A stretch of 64,000 nt of DNA from Streptococcus parasanguinis CC87K. Lineage in GTDB: Bacteria; Bacillota; Bacilli; Lactobacillales; Streptococcaceae. The position numbers were made by a program, and so were the translations under genes. The stretch lies in the NCBI RefSeq assembly GCF_000507765.1, contig NZ_KI669401.1, positions 372,001 to 436,000 of the forward strand. The letters run 5' to 3'. The notes beneath the pieces were generated by a model. That model was not told the DNA's origin, did not search any database, and saw nothing but the letters and a program-made list of their open reading frames with translations. This document shows positions 32,702-40,998 of the stretch, piece after piece (the stretch's first letter is position 1; each line of letters begins with the position of its first letter).

Positions 32702-33076
32702 ATGGATTACGATCAACGACTGTTAGAATTAAGAAAAAAAGAAGACCAACTTTTCCAGAAAGAAAGGGCCATTATAAAAGAAACAAGAAAGTTGGAAGAG
32801 GATTTGAACCGCTTTGAAGCGTATAGCTATGATGCACACCGTTTTTTATGGAATGCATTTGAATCTTATCCTTCCTCTAGAAATTTTTTTGACCACCTTC
32901 AGGAGGAAGCCCTTCATGAATCGCGAAAAATTTCAACTAGTTATTTGGAAGAAATAGATGAATTAGCTATCCAAAAAAGAACAATCGAAGATGATTTAAA
33001 TGATATTTATCACGAACGAAAAAAACTAAACTTTGAAAAGGAGAGTGACGATGGGAATCGAAGTTTATCGAGGTAG
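32702..33076 (+). CDS. DUF3958-type helical chaperone of the LXG toxin
   Basis: The 124-residue coiled-coil protein (LRKKEDQLFQKERAIIKETRKLEEDLNRFE...) has the size and position of DUF3958 proteins, which precede LXG genes and help target or stabilise the toxin. It overlaps the toxin start by 26 bases (33051-33076), so translation is coupled. Confidence 0.65.
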   Translation: MDYDQRLLELRKKEDQLFQKERAIIKETRKLEEDLNRFEAYSYDAHRFLWNAFESYPSSRNFFDHLQEEALHESRKISTSYLEEIDELAIQKRTIEDDLNDIYHERKKLNFEKESDDGNRSLSR

Positions 33077-34973
33077 TTTGGATAGTCAGGCTACTAGCAC
33101 AGGGACGATGGTTGAGCAGCAACTGAAAGCCTATGAGGCACTAGAAACATCATTAACCCAAATAGAAAACTCAGCCTCACGCTTGTCTGGCCAAGCTTAC
33201 GACTCATTTAGAACCTTTGTGACAAGTGTTGTTAAGCCATTGAAAGAAGCCGGCGTAGCTTTAGCGGATGCGACACAAGAAAGTGTGAAAAAGCTCCCAA
33301 AATCCTATCGCTCTGAGGTGGCTGATGAGGACTTACAGGAAGAAAAGTTGGTTTCTGATATTGAACAGTGTGATCGGATGATTGCTATGTTTCATGCAGA
33401 GATCAATGAAATTGCAGCTAGTCAATCGACCAGTGCTGGAGATTTTCAACGGTTGCAGAGATTACAGCGACTTCAAGGCTTAAACATATTAGATGGTATT
33501 GTAAAAGCTGCTAGAAATAAACTACAAGAAAAATTAAACAAACTAAGAGCATTTAATGCAACGTCACCAAGCATCTTCTGGGAAATTGATGTTTTAGCCC
33601 AAGCTATTCAAATAGCTGTCAATCAAATTAACGTAGCGTGGGATCCAAATACTGGAATGTATTCTATTCCAAAGGATTTATCTTGGTCAGATCTCGTAAA
33701 TGAAACGATTAAGAATAAAGAGTTTGAAAGTGAATATTTGCCAACGAAACCAAAGGGTGTAACAGCTTTCGAATATAACCAATTTCTCACGGGATTACGT
33801 GAACAATCAGTGAACCTTAAAGAAATAGATGGTTGGGATAAGGATGCCATCAAAGGTTATGTCAAAGGCGTTTCAAAAAGAACAGCAGATATCAAGACAG
33901 GTAGCGAGTTAAACGCAAGGAGAGATGCTTTATATGCGGAAACCAAGGAGATTGGATCCGATATTTATACAGAGATGTATGCTAGTAGTAAACTTGATTC
34001 AAAAGCGAAAGTAAAACTGGTTCTTAAGCAATTGGGGGCAGAAACGGACAAAAAGCAGTTTATGCATTTGACAAGTCAAACCCATAAGATTTCAGAGAAC
34101 CTACCACCACACGGTGATTTCAACATGTATTTCAGACGGGATGTGGTAATAGCGTTTGGAAATGAAAATCTTAATTACCAAAAGGATCCACTTAGGCAAC
34201 AAGTTCATTTCTTCCGCTATTATTTGGATCGTCAAGCGATTTACTATATTCGCAGTCATTACGAAGGAGCAAATGATTACGAAAAACTGTTAGCATATGG
34301 TAAAGAAAATAATATTGAATTTGATTATACAACTGGCTCTAACTACCATAACCGCTTCACTCCAAAAGATGGCTTCAAACATCCCTATAATATGAAGGTT
34401 CAAGTACCCAAAGGCAATTCATCTAAAGGGAATGATTTAAACAATGCTCGGATGGTGGAGTTTATTGTGAATATGGATACCGGCGAGTTTGATAGCCAAT
34501 GGGATGCCTATGACAAGCACAAACTTCCAAATGGTCGCTATGATTCCAACCCAGATCATTATTCTGAAGAAGAATTAAGAGAAATTGCAAATACGGAGTC
34601 CTTTAACTATGGTCCTTCAAAAGGTGATAATTCTGATGTTACTAAGTTTTACGAAGGTAAACATGGAATGCTCGATGTGGATGGCACTCCTGAGCCAGCT
34701 ACTCGAACTGAAGCAAAAAAACTATTTCGCTATGAAGATGATTTGGGTAAAACAGATGAAAAAACTGGTCATGTAGGTCAATTCGCGAATATTGTAAAAG
34801 GAGGAGGACATGAAGATTATGAAGCATGGCAACGTAATACAAAAGGAATGTCAGAAAAAGAAAAAATGGAAGAGTATAATAAATATAAAAGTTATGCTAG
34901 TGGCATTAAGCCTAGCGATCGCGGGTATAATAAGTATACTCGTAGCCCTGAGTACATCAAAGAGCATAAGTGA
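33051..34973 (+). CDS. LXG-domain polymorphic toxin, type VII secreted
   Basis: ATG 33051 follows AAAGGAGAG and gives 640 residues. The N-terminal ~210 residues (MGIEVYRGSLDSQATSTGTMVEQ...) are the LXG export domain with long helices. A middle linker leads to a C-terminal region (about 360-600) with HFFRYYLDRQAIYYIRSHYEGANDYE and MVEFIVNMDTGEFDSQWDAY, resembling DUF3114-type domains. The enzymatic activity is not clear. The last 164 bases overlap the immunity ORF in another frame, so the tail of the toxin and the start of its immunity share DNA. Confidence 0.8.
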   Translation: MGIEVYRGSLDSQATSTGTMVEQQLKAYEALETSLTQIENSASRLSGQAYDSFRTFVTSVVKPLKEAGVALADATQESVKKLPKSYRSEVADEDLQEEKLVSDIEQCDRMIAMFHAEINEIAASQSTSAGDFQRLQRLQRLQGLNILDGIVKAARNKLQEKLNKLRAFNATSPSIFWEIDVLAQAIQIAVNQINVAWDPNTGMYSIPKDLSWSDLVNETIKNKEFESEYLPTKPKGVTAFEYNQFLTGLREQSVNLKEIDGWDKDAIKGYVKGVSKRTADIKTGSELNARRDALYAETKEIGSDIYTEMYASSKLDSKAKVKLVLKQLGAETDKKQFMHLTSQTHKISENLPPHGDFNMYFRRDVVIAFGNENLNYQKDPLRQQVHFFRYYLDRQAIYYIRSHYEGANDYEKLLAYGKENNIEFDYTTGSNYHNRFTPKDGFKHPYNMKVQVPKGNSSKGNDLNNARMVEFIVNMDTGEFDSQWDAYDKHKLPNGRYDSNPDHYSEEELREIANTESFNYGPSKGDNSDVTKFYEGKHGMLDVDGTPEPATRTEAKKLFRYEDDLGKTDEKTGHVGQFANIVKGGGHEDYEAWQRNTKGMSEKEKMEEYNKYKSYASGIKPSDRGYNKYTRSPEYIKEHK

Positions 34974-35541
34974 TACTCATTCAATATTAATAAATAAACG
35001 TTATATTGAGACTCAAAGTATTTCAGATAATGATAAAAAATTATCAATCAGTGCGGGTTTTGATTTAAAAGATAAAGAATTTTTTTATTACCATGGAGCT
35101 GCAATAAAAAATAGTAAATTGTATGGTGGTAGTCAGGAATATAGTGCTGCGGAGTATTATAAAAGAGCTTTGGATATTGAGCTCACTTCAGCACTTTTAA
35201 ATCACCACATTAATATTGAAGATATAAAAGATTCCAACTATCAAATCACTCGTTCAACTGATTCATTCATCAATAAAAAATTATTAGATGAAAAACATCC
35301 GCCAGAATTTGAAGGTAGATATTCTATCAAGGATAGTCAATTTTCCAAAGTTCGTATCACCTACAACAAAGAGTTTCTACCTACTAAAATTGAGTGGTAC
35401 TATAAGGGTGAAGAAGGGCTAAAATGGTACACTTGGCGCACGTATTCATACCCATTTAAGAATAAGGCTGAATTTAATAAGAAGCTTGATGAAGAAATCG
35501 AAACTATTAAAGAAATTCAAGAAGAAAATGAGGGTGATTGA
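34810..35541 (+). CDS. immunity protein 1, overlapping the LXG toxin gene
   Basis: ATG 34810 has a perfect AAGGAGG 5 bases upstream, inside the toxin gene, and gives 243 residues. It has a basic N-terminus, a membrane helix (about 29-48: MLVALSLAIAGIISILVALS) and an outer domain ending KLDEEIETIKEIQEENEGD. The helix aligns with KVFLVALSLVVVAS of the third paralog, so the overlapping frame is truly coding. The outer location suits neutralisation of a toxin that acts on the cell surface or periplasm-like space. The three paralogs share PPEFE/TPEFE, a KVR(I/V)TYN motif and a W(R/S)..SYP segment. Confidence 0.75.
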   Translation: MKIMKHGNVIQKECQKKKKWKSIINIKVMLVALSLAIAGIISILVALSTSKSISDTHSILINKRYIETQSISDNDKKLSISAGFDLKDKEFFYYHGAAIKNSKLYGGSQEYSAAEYYKRALDIELTSALLNHHINIEDIKDSNYQITRSTDSFINKKLLDEKHPPEFEGRYSIKDSQFSKVRITYNKEFLPTKIEWYYKGEEGLKWYTWRTYSYPFKNKAEFNKKLDEEIETIKEIQEENEGD

Positions 35542-35552
35542 CCTGTTATTGA

Positions 35553-35587
35553 AATAAAGCTGAGCTTATTTAGGGCCCAGCTTTATT
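35553..35587 (+). terminator. terminator after immunity 1
   Basis: Stem AATAAAGCTGAGC (35553-35565) / GCCCAGCTTTATT (35575-35587). The same hairpin follows immunity 2, showing that the unit was duplicated with its terminator. Confidence 0.75.
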
Positions 35588-35623
35588 GTTAGGAAGACAC
35601 TTCCTTTTAGGTATATATTTTGT

Positions 35624-35629
35624 TAGAAT
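35624..35629 (+). promoter_or_regulatory. -10 element of immunity 2, possibly leaderless
   Basis: TG-T-TAGAAT ends 7 bases before ATG 35637, so the transcript would begin almost at the start codon. There is no ribosome site. Confidence 0.35.
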
Positions 35630-35636
35630 GAGAGAG

Positions 35637-36314
35637 ATGAAACACATTAAAAGATTAACAAGCAAATGGGAATTATTGTTTCATTTGCCAAAAATAATGA
35701 TGGCAATTCTTGCCCTGTTTTTTATAAGTAGTTGCAGTAACAATCGATCAGCATTGAATGTTTTAAAGAAAAAGCAATTTGTTATGATCAAAATGGGAGA
35801 TCCTACCGAAGAGCATTTTGAGGTTGGGTTGGATCTTGATAAAAAGGAATATTACTATAATGATGAAACGGCAGTGAAAGACGATACAGTTTATGGTGGT
35901 TATAAAGCGGACTGGGATCGTAAACAGTATTACAAATCTGCAGTAAATGAAGAACTATCATCAGTTCTATTAAGTAAGAAAATTTCTACTGATGAAATTA
36001 AGAAATCCAACTATCAAATTACTAGCTCACCGAAAAGATTTTTGGACGATAAATTGATGAAAGAAGAATATCCCCCGGAATTTGAAGCGATTTATTTGAA
36101 GAAAAATCGTCAATTCACAAAGGTCCGCATCACCTATAACAAAGAATTCTTGCCAACTAAAATCGAGTGGTACTATAAAGGTAAAGAAGGCTTAAAATGG
36201 TACACTTGGCGTACCTACTCTTACCCATTTAAAAATAAGGCTGATTTTGATAAGAAATTGGATGAAGAAATCAAAGATATTAAAGAAATTCAAATGGAAA
36301 ATGAGGGCGATTAA
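35637..36314 (+). CDS. immunity protein 2 (lipoprotein-type paralog)
   Basis: The 225 residues begin MKHIKRLTSKWELLF; an ATG at 35628 is also in frame. The signal segment ends in ISSC, a lipobox-like site, so this copy may be lipid-anchored where copies 1 and 3 use a membrane helix. The outer domain is about 60% identical to immunity 1 over its second half (YNKEFLPTKIEWYYKG, then KEGLKWYTWRTYSYPFKNKA). It probably protects against the same or related toxins. Confidence 0.7.
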   Translation: MKHIKRLTSKWELLFHLPKIMMAILALFFISSCSNNRSALNVLKKKQFVMIKMGDPTEEHFEVGLDLDKKEYYYNDETAVKDDTVYGGYKADWDRKQYYKSAVNEELSSVLLSKKISTDEIKKSNYQITSSPKRFLDDKLMKEEYPPEFEAIYLKKNRQFTKVRITYNKEFLPTKIEWYYKGKEGLKWYTWRTYSYPFKNKADFDKKLDEEIKDIKEIQMENEGD

Positions 36315-36325
36315 CCTCTTATTGA

Positions 36326-36360
36326 AATAAAGCTGAGCTTATATAAGGCCCAGCTTTATT
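36326..36360 (+). terminator. terminator after immunity 2
   Basis: Stem AATAAAGCTGAGC (36326-36338) / GCCCAGCTTTATT (36348-36360), a near copy of 35553-35587. Confidence 0.75.
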
Positions 36361-36410
36361 GTTAGGAATACTCTTTCTTTTAAATGGATATTTAGGTAGA
36401 ATGGATGAAT

Positions 36411-37109
36411 ATGATGAAAGAAATTAAAAATAGACCATTCAGTTCGAAAGTCTTTCTAGTTGCTTTGTCTCTAGTAGTTGTTGCTAGTATTTTCATAGCC
36501 GTCCAGATTGGTAAGATTGGTAAGGATTCAAAATCCATATTAGAACAACAGCGGTTTATTGTTGTGGATGATTCGGGCGATGAAAATTTATATCGATCTT
36601 ATTTTGAGAATGGCTATGACTTGAGGAGCAATAATTCTTATAGTAAAACTCAAGTAGTAGTAAAAAATGGGGAAAAATATGGCAGTTATTCGGACGAAAA
36701 ACCATCCGATAGGTATCATAGAGACTTATACCGAAATATTACTTCCGCAATTTTGAACTTAAAAGTTTCAAGAGAAGAGATCGAAAAATCAAACTTTATT
36801 ATTGAGCGAGATCCGAAATCTCTAATCACAAAATCACTAGTGAAAGGAAAAATGACACCTGAATTTGAGGCTAGAGTTTTAGATAAAACTGACAAATTTT
36901 CCAAAGTTCGGGTCACCTATAATCAAGATTATTTACCGATCAAACTTGAATGGTATTTTAAAGGGAAAGATGGGTTGAAGTGGTATACCTGGAGCCGTTT
37001 TTCCTATCCATATAAGACTGAATCTGAATTTAATAAAAAACTAGATGAAGAAATCAAGCGTATTAAAGATATTGAAGAGGAGTACGAGTTGGAGGCGAAA
37101 AACGGATAA
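36411..37109 (+). CDS. immunity protein 3 (membrane-anchored paralog)
   Basis: The 232 residues begin MMKEIKNRPFSSKVFLVALSL; ATG 36405 is an alternative. It has one membrane helix and an outer domain diverged from copies 1 and 2 but keeping TPEFEA, VRVTYNQDYLP, EWYFKGKDGLKWYTW and FNKKLDEEIKRIKDIEEE. Its TAGAAT box lies 8 bases before the ATG, as in copy 2. Confidence 0.7.
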   Translation: MMKEIKNRPFSSKVFLVALSLVVVASIFIAVQIGKIGKDSKSILEQQRFIVVDDSGDENLYRSYFENGYDLRSNNSYSKTQVVVKNGEKYGSYSDEKPSDRYHRDLYRNITSAILNLKVSREEIEKSNFIIERDPKSLITKSLVKGKMTPEFEARVLDKTDKFSKVRVTYNQDYLPIKLEWYFKGKDGLKWYTWSRFSYPYKTESEFNKKLDEEIKRIKDIEEEYELEAKNG

Positions 37110-37116
37110 TAATTGA

Positions 37117-37155
37117 ACTATTAAAGAGATTCAAAAAGAAAACGAGGGCGATTAG
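37117..37155 (+). pseudogene. C-terminal remnant of a fourth immunity gene
   Basis: Twelve codons reading TIKEIQKENEGD and a stop match the end of immunity 1 (TIKEIQEENEGD). They follow directly after immunity 3 and have no start. A deletion or recombination event in the tandem array is the likely cause. Confidence 0.75.
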
Positions 37156-37235
37156 GTTGAATCGGTCCAATTTCTTGAAACGTGTCCCTTCTTTCACCTT
37201 ATCGGGAAAGGTTTCGTGCAAAATACATGAAAAAG

Positions 37236-37244
37236 TGGTATAAT
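37236..37244 (+). promoter_or_regulatory. extended -10 promoter of the flavodoxin gene
   Basis: TG-G-TATAAT, 28 bases before the ATG. Confidence 0.5.
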
Positions 37245-37271
37245 ACGGAAAATAGATTTTGGGAGGAAATT

Positions 37272-37715
37272 ATGACTGTAGCGAAGATTGTTTTTGCTAG
37301 TATGACTGGAAATACTGAAGAAATCGCCGATATCGTAGCGGATAAATTCCGTGATCTTGGTGTCGAAGTAGATGTGGATGAGTGTACAACTGTGGATGCG
37401 GAGGATTTCCTTGAAGCAGATATCGCAGTGGTAGCGACTTATACCTACGGTGATGGAGAGCTTCCAGATGAGATCCAAGATTTCTACGAAGATTTGGCTG
37501 GCCTTGATCTTAAAGGCAAACTTTACGGTGTTGTAGGATCAGGGGATACCTTCTACGATGAATTCTGTAAAGCAGTTGATGATTTCGACCGTTGCTTCGC
37601 TGCGACGGGTGCTGAAAAAGGTTCTGAAAATGTCAAAGTTGATTTGTCTGCAGAAGACGAAGACATTGAAAAATTAGAAGCCTTTGCAGAAGAACTCGTA
37701 GCCAAAGCAAATTAA
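37272..37715 (+). CDS. flavodoxin
   Basis: ATG 37272 follows GGGAGGAAA and gives 147 residues. The FMN phosphate loop is SMTGNTEE, with flavin-stacking regions TYTYGDGELPDEIQDFYED and GSGDTFYDEFCKAVDDF. It is strongly acidic. As a low-potential electron carrier it would serve reductive enzymes in the cytoplasm. The next gene, a chorismate mutase, lies 63 bases downstream. Confidence 0.92.
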   Translation: MTVAKIVFASMTGNTEEIADIVADKFRDLGVEVDVDECTTVDAEDFLEADIAVVATYTYGDGELPDEIQDFYEDLAGLDLKGKLYGVVGSGDTFYDEFCKAVDDFDRCFAATGAEKGSENVKVDLSAEDEDIEKLEAFAEELVAKAN

Positions 37716-37778
37716 TGACAAAGAGGCTGGATCGATGGATTACAGCCTCGATTTATATCCAAAATAAAGAGGAGACAC

Positions 37779-38051
37779 ATGGATTTAGATCAGATTCGTA
37801 AGGACATTGACCAGATCGATCAAGAGCTTGTAGCCTTGCTGGAAAAACGGATGGTTTGTGTCGGTCAGATTATAGAATATAAGGAGCAGCAGGGCCTACC
37901 TGTGCTCGACCAGGGAAGGGAAAGAGAGCTGCTTGAGAAAGTCGGCTCTCTCGTGACGGATGAGCAGTATCGTGCGACTATTCAAGCTCAGTTTCAAGAT
38001 ATGATGAAGCGTTCTAGAGACTACCAAGAGGAGGTGAAGGCGCGTGACTAG
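37779..38051 (+). CDS. chorismate mutase (AroQ type)
   Basis: This 90-residue all-helical protein begins DLDQIRKDIDQIDQELVALLEKRMVCVGQI, the AroQ alpha-fold signature with catalytic Arg (QIR, KR) and Lys (EYK) positions. It converts chorismate to prephenate for Phe/Tyr synthesis. It overlaps the ClC gene by 8 bases (38044-38051), so the two are co-translated. Confidence 0.88.
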   Translation: MDLDQIRKDIDQIDQELVALLEKRMVCVGQIIEYKEQQGLPVLDQGRERELLEKVGSLVTDEQYRATIQAQFQDMMKRSRDYQEEVKARD

Positions 38052-39261
38052 TCTATCTATCAGGCAAAAAGCACAACAATATGTGGTCCTAACAGGGATG
38101 GCTCTCTTCATCGGTCTCTTGGTCGGTGCCATTGACATGATTTTTGGTCGAGGATTGCTCCTAATCGGAGATTTCCGAAGCCAGCATTGGCCCTTGATTC
38201 TTTTCCTGGCTTTAGCAGGGCTTGTCATCGTTTATCTTTATAAACGTTTTGGTGGGAAGGCTTCAAAAGGGATGGGATTGATCTTTGATGTCGGGCATGC
38301 ACGTGAGGAGAAAATTCCATTTGTCTTAGTGCCTTTGATCATGCTGACGACCTGGATGAGTCACCTCTTTGGTGGTTCGGTCGGTCGGGAAGGCGTAGCG
38401 GTCCAGATCGGAGCAACCCTTTCGCATCGTTTTGCCCGTTATTTCCAGTTTCCGGATGCTTCGCGCATCTTTCTCATGACGGGGATGGCAGCCGGTTTTG
38501 CGGGGCTTTTTCAGACGCCTCTAGCAGCAACCTTCTTTGCCCTTGAGGTTTTGACAGTTGGGGAGTTGCAGATGATGGCTCTCTATCCAGCGCTCATCGC
38601 CTCAATCGTGGCTAGCTTCACCTCTCATGCCCTTGGTTTGGAGAAATTTGCTGTGCCACTAAGAGAAACGCTGAGCTGGACACCAGAGACCTTGATCAAA
38701 GTTGCCCTTCTTGGCTTGGCTTTTGGACTCGCTGGTAAACTGTTTGCTGTTAGCCTTTCCTGGTTGAAGAAAACAGTCGCTCAAGTCTTGCCTAATCCTT
38801 ATATCCGGATTGCCCTTATAGGGGCTGGACTTAGTTTGGTCCTCTTAACCCTCCAGCTGACCAAGGTCGGTACTTATAGTGGACTTGGAACCAATCTGAT
38901 TGATGTGGCTTTTCATCAGGGTAGAGCGCAGAGTTATGACTGGATCTTGAAGCTCCTCTTTACCGTAGTGACCATCTCTGCTGGATACCAAGGGGGAGAA
39001 GTGACACCGCTCTTTGCGATCGGAGCTACGCTTGGAGTCTTTCTTGCCCCTATGCTGGGCCTACCAGTCTTAGTCGTGGCCGCTATTGGTTATGCCAGTG
39101 TCTTTGGCAGTGCGACGACGACCTTGCTCGCACCGATCTTGATCGGAGGAGAAGTCTTTGGCTATGCCAATCTTCCTTTCTTTGTCATTGCTTGTGCCAT
39201 CGCCTATTGCCTACCAAAAGAGTGGAGTATTTATTCCGGTCAAAAAGTTGCGAAAAAGTAG
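38044..39261 (+). CDS. ClC-type anion transporter, probably fluoride/proton antiporter (ClC-F)
   Basis: The protein has 405 residues with 10-12 membrane segments. Selectivity motifs are GGSVGREGVAVQ (GREGxxVQ) and, near the end, GYQGGEVTPLFAIGA in place of the canonical GxFxP, the pattern of ClC-F (EriC-F) fluoride exporters. A second, more canonical ClC protein is encoded at 50148. Assignment to fluoride is by motif only. Confidence 0.8.
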   Translation: MTSLSIRQKAQQYVVLTGMALFIGLLVGAIDMIFGRGLLLIGDFRSQHWPLILFLALAGLVIVYLYKRFGGKASKGMGLIFDVGHAREEKIPFVLVPLIMLTTWMSHLFGGSVGREGVAVQIGATLSHRFARYFQFPDASRIFLMTGMAAGFAGLFQTPLAATFFALEVLTVGELQMMALYPALIASIVASFTSHALGLEKFAVPLRETLSWTPETLIKVALLGLAFGLAGKLFAVSLSWLKKTVAQVLPNPYIRIALIGAGLSLVLLTLQLTKVGTYSGLGTNLIDVAFHQGRAQSYDWILKLLFTVVTISAGYQGGEVTPLFAIGATLGVFLAPMLGLPVLVVAAIGYASVFGSATTTLLAPILIGGEVFGYANLPFFVIACAIAYCLPKEWSIYSGQKVAKK

Positions 39262-39271
39262 AGAAAAGTGC

Positions 39272-39384
39272 TTTACAAACCTGAAATTATCTGATATGAT
39301 AGTTTCTGTGCGTAATGGAAGCACAAAAATACAGTTTATCCGCTGAGGGAGGTCCCTCAAGATTGACGAAGATAGGAGAATAAA
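39272..39384 (+). promoter_or_regulatory. rplS promoter and structured leader (L19-leader-like)
   Basis: TTTACA (39272-39277) and TATGAT (39295-39300) are 17 bases apart. The ~80-base leader contains TGTGC/GCACA (39307-39311 / 39321-39325) and TGAGGG/CCCTCA (39344-39349 / 39354-39359) before the ribosome site AGGAG. A leader of this size precedes rplS in many Firmicutes and mediates autoregulation by L19. Membership is inferred from position and stems. Confidence 0.55.
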
Positions 39385-39732
39385 ATGAATCCATTAATCC
39401 AAAGCTTGACTGAAGGTCAACTTCGTACTGATATCCCTGCATTCCGTCCTGGTGACACTGTTCGTGTACACGCGAAAGTTGTCGAAGGATCTCGTGAACG
39501 TATCCAGATCTTTGAAGGCGTTGTTATCGCTCGTAAAGGTCAAGGACACACTGAAATGTACACTGTTCGTAAAATCTCTAACGGTGTCGGTGTTGAACGT
39601 ACATTCCCAGTACACACTCCACGTGTAGAAAAGATTGAAGTAGTACGTTACGGTAAAGTACGTCGTGCGAAATTGTACTACCTTCGTGCATTGCAAGGTA
39701 AAGCAGCTCGTATTAAAGAAATCCGTCGTTAA
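39385..39732 (+). CDS. rplS: 50S ribosomal protein L19
   Basis: 115 residues, standard length and sequence ([20 protein letters not shown], with [13 protein letters not shown] and [19 protein letters not shown]). It sits at the interface of the 30S and 50S subunits. It is followed by a terminator and the tRNA-Arg gene. Confidence 0.97.
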   Translation: MNPLIQSLTEGQLRTDIPAFRPGDTVRVHAKVVEGSRERIQIFEGVVIARKGQGHTEMYTVRKISNGVGVERTFPVHTPRVEKIEVVRYGKVRRAKLYYLRALQGKAARIKEIRR

Positions 39733-39741
39733 GACGAATAA

Positions 39742-39771
39742 GGAGGCGGGAGTGATCTCGCTTCTTTTTTT
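39742..39771 (+). terminator. rplS terminator
   Basis: Stem AGGCGGGA/TCTCGCTT (with G-T pairs) around GTGA, then seven Ts. Confidence 0.75.
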
Positions 39772-39775
39772 ATAG

Positions 39776-39847
39776 GTCCCCTTAGTTCAATGGATATAAC
39801 AACTCCCTCCTAAGGAGTAGTTGCTGGTTCGATTCCGGCAGGGGACA
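39776..39847 (+). tRNA. tRNA-Arg (anticodon CCT)
   Basis: 72 bases with acceptor GTCCCCT/AGGGGAC, anticodon stem ACTCC/GGAGT with loop CTCCTAA (anticodon CCT, reads AGG), and T arm CTGGTTCGATTCCGG. CCA is not encoded. The 3' end and following bases are echoed at 42565-42599, so the gene may have been an integration target. Confidence 0.93.
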
Positions 39848-39859
39848 ATATAGATAAGT

Positions 39860-39888
39860 AAAACACTGATTCGCCAGTGTTTTTTCTT
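39860..39888 (+). terminator. terminator after tRNA-Arg
   Basis: Stem AAAACACTG/CAGTGTTTT (39860-39868 / 39875-39883), then TTCTTTT. Confidence 0.75.
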
Positions 39889-40093
39889 TTGCCAAATGTT
39901 GACAAAAGTCATAAGATATCTATGGTGTGGTATAATAGGGGAAAGTATAAGTACTAATTTGATTGGGATTTCTCTCCTTATAATGAGATCGGATTAATGT
40001 TTAAAAGATGGCATCGCCTATTGAGGAAGAGAAAAAGAGGCCTGATTTTATGATAATCTGGTTGAGAGAATAACTTGCACTAGGAGAATACAA

Positions 40094-40516
40094 ATGAAAC
40101 CAACAAAACTAGAATGGGAAGATGTTATCCAGTTTGAAGAAGTTGAAGGATATGGGAAATCCATCTGGAAAAATGAGGATAAATATTTTTTAGTTTCAGA
40201 AGAGGGAACTGTGGCTTCTTGGTTAGCAGTCTATGATTTACCCCAAGAATTATTCTCTCTATTAGATAGTGGAGAGAGATCACTACTCGAAATATCTTGG
40301 AAGATTAAGCACGATTCTTGGCCACCGACGGAAGAAGAAAAGAAGGCTAGTGAGAAACAATTTGTATTAAAAGGCTTAACTCCTTTAATAGCTAATCCTA
40401 AGAGTTGGGAATTATTTACTCAGGAAGAGCTTGAGACATTAATTCCACTTGCTGAACAAAAATGGATTGACTGGAGAGGCAAACTTCCAGACGATTATGT
40501 ATCACCATTGAAATAG
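40094..40516 (+). CDS. uncharacterised immunity-like protein
   Basis: This 140-residue cytoplasmic acidic protein contains a segment SLLDSGERSLLEISWKIKHDSWPPT. A similar EALEVMxY...HxWP pattern occurs twice in the next gene, so the two share an ancestral module. Small acidic proteins in strings after toxin remnants are often immunity proteins of polymorphic toxins. The whole group is AT-rich and lies between tRNA-Arg and a copy of its 3' end. Confidence 0.55.
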   Translation: MKPTKLEWEDVIQFEEVEGYGKSIWKNEDKYFLVSEEGTVASWLAVYDLPQELFSLLDSGERSLLEISWKIKHDSWPPTEEEKKASEKQFVLKGLTPLIANPKSWELFTQEELETLIPLAEQKWIDWRGKLPDDYVSPLK

Positions 40517-40531
40517 ACAAAAAGAAATAGT

Positions 40532-40966
40532 ATGACAACAGAAATTCAACAATACAAAAATTGTACGGTATTAAAAAACAATAATGATTATCAGATTCTG
40601 TGGAGTAGAGGGAAAGAAGTGCTTAATTTTCCCATTAGCCAGGAATTAGCAAAACGTGTTTCAAAATCAGAAAAAGATGCTTTAGAAGTAATGTTTTATT
40701 GTGAACATCATCGTTGGCCAAAGGCAGATGAGTTAGATGATTATAATCATTCCAATACGATTGTACATAGAGGCGACGGATTTGTTGTATATGAAACTGA
40801 TGGTTATTACGAAATTAGCTTCTTTAAAGAAGTTGGAGGAGCTATGGGCCCAGAAGTATGCTATCGTATTACTAAAGAACTGATGGATAAAGCATTTGAA
40901 TCTTCTAGGGGAGCATATGAAGTAATGATTTATGCTGAAACAGGGCACTGGCCTATAAGTGATTAG
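40532..40966 (+). CDS. uncharacterised immunity-like protein with a duplicated module
   Basis: 144 residues built from two similar halves: (VSKSEKDALEVMFYCEHHRWPKADE) and (AFESSRGAYEVMIYAETGHWPISD). The same module appears once in the gene upstream. It starts 16 bases after that gene, so they are co-transcribed. No family is recognised with certainty. Confidence 0.55.
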   Translation: MTTEIQQYKNCTVLKNNNDYQILWSRGKEVLNFPISQELAKRVSKSEKDALEVMFYCEHHRWPKADELDDYNHSNTIVHRGDGFVVYETDGYYEISFFKEVGGAMGPEVCYRITKELMDKAFESSRGAYEVMIYAETGHWPISD

Positions 40967-40998
40967 TAAATAGGTTTCAAATAGCAAAGGTGATTTTA

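Noticed and set aside
32415-37155. A complete type VII secretion locus
   Set aside because: No EssC, EssB, EsaA or YukD-type genes are present; only the effector cassette is here.
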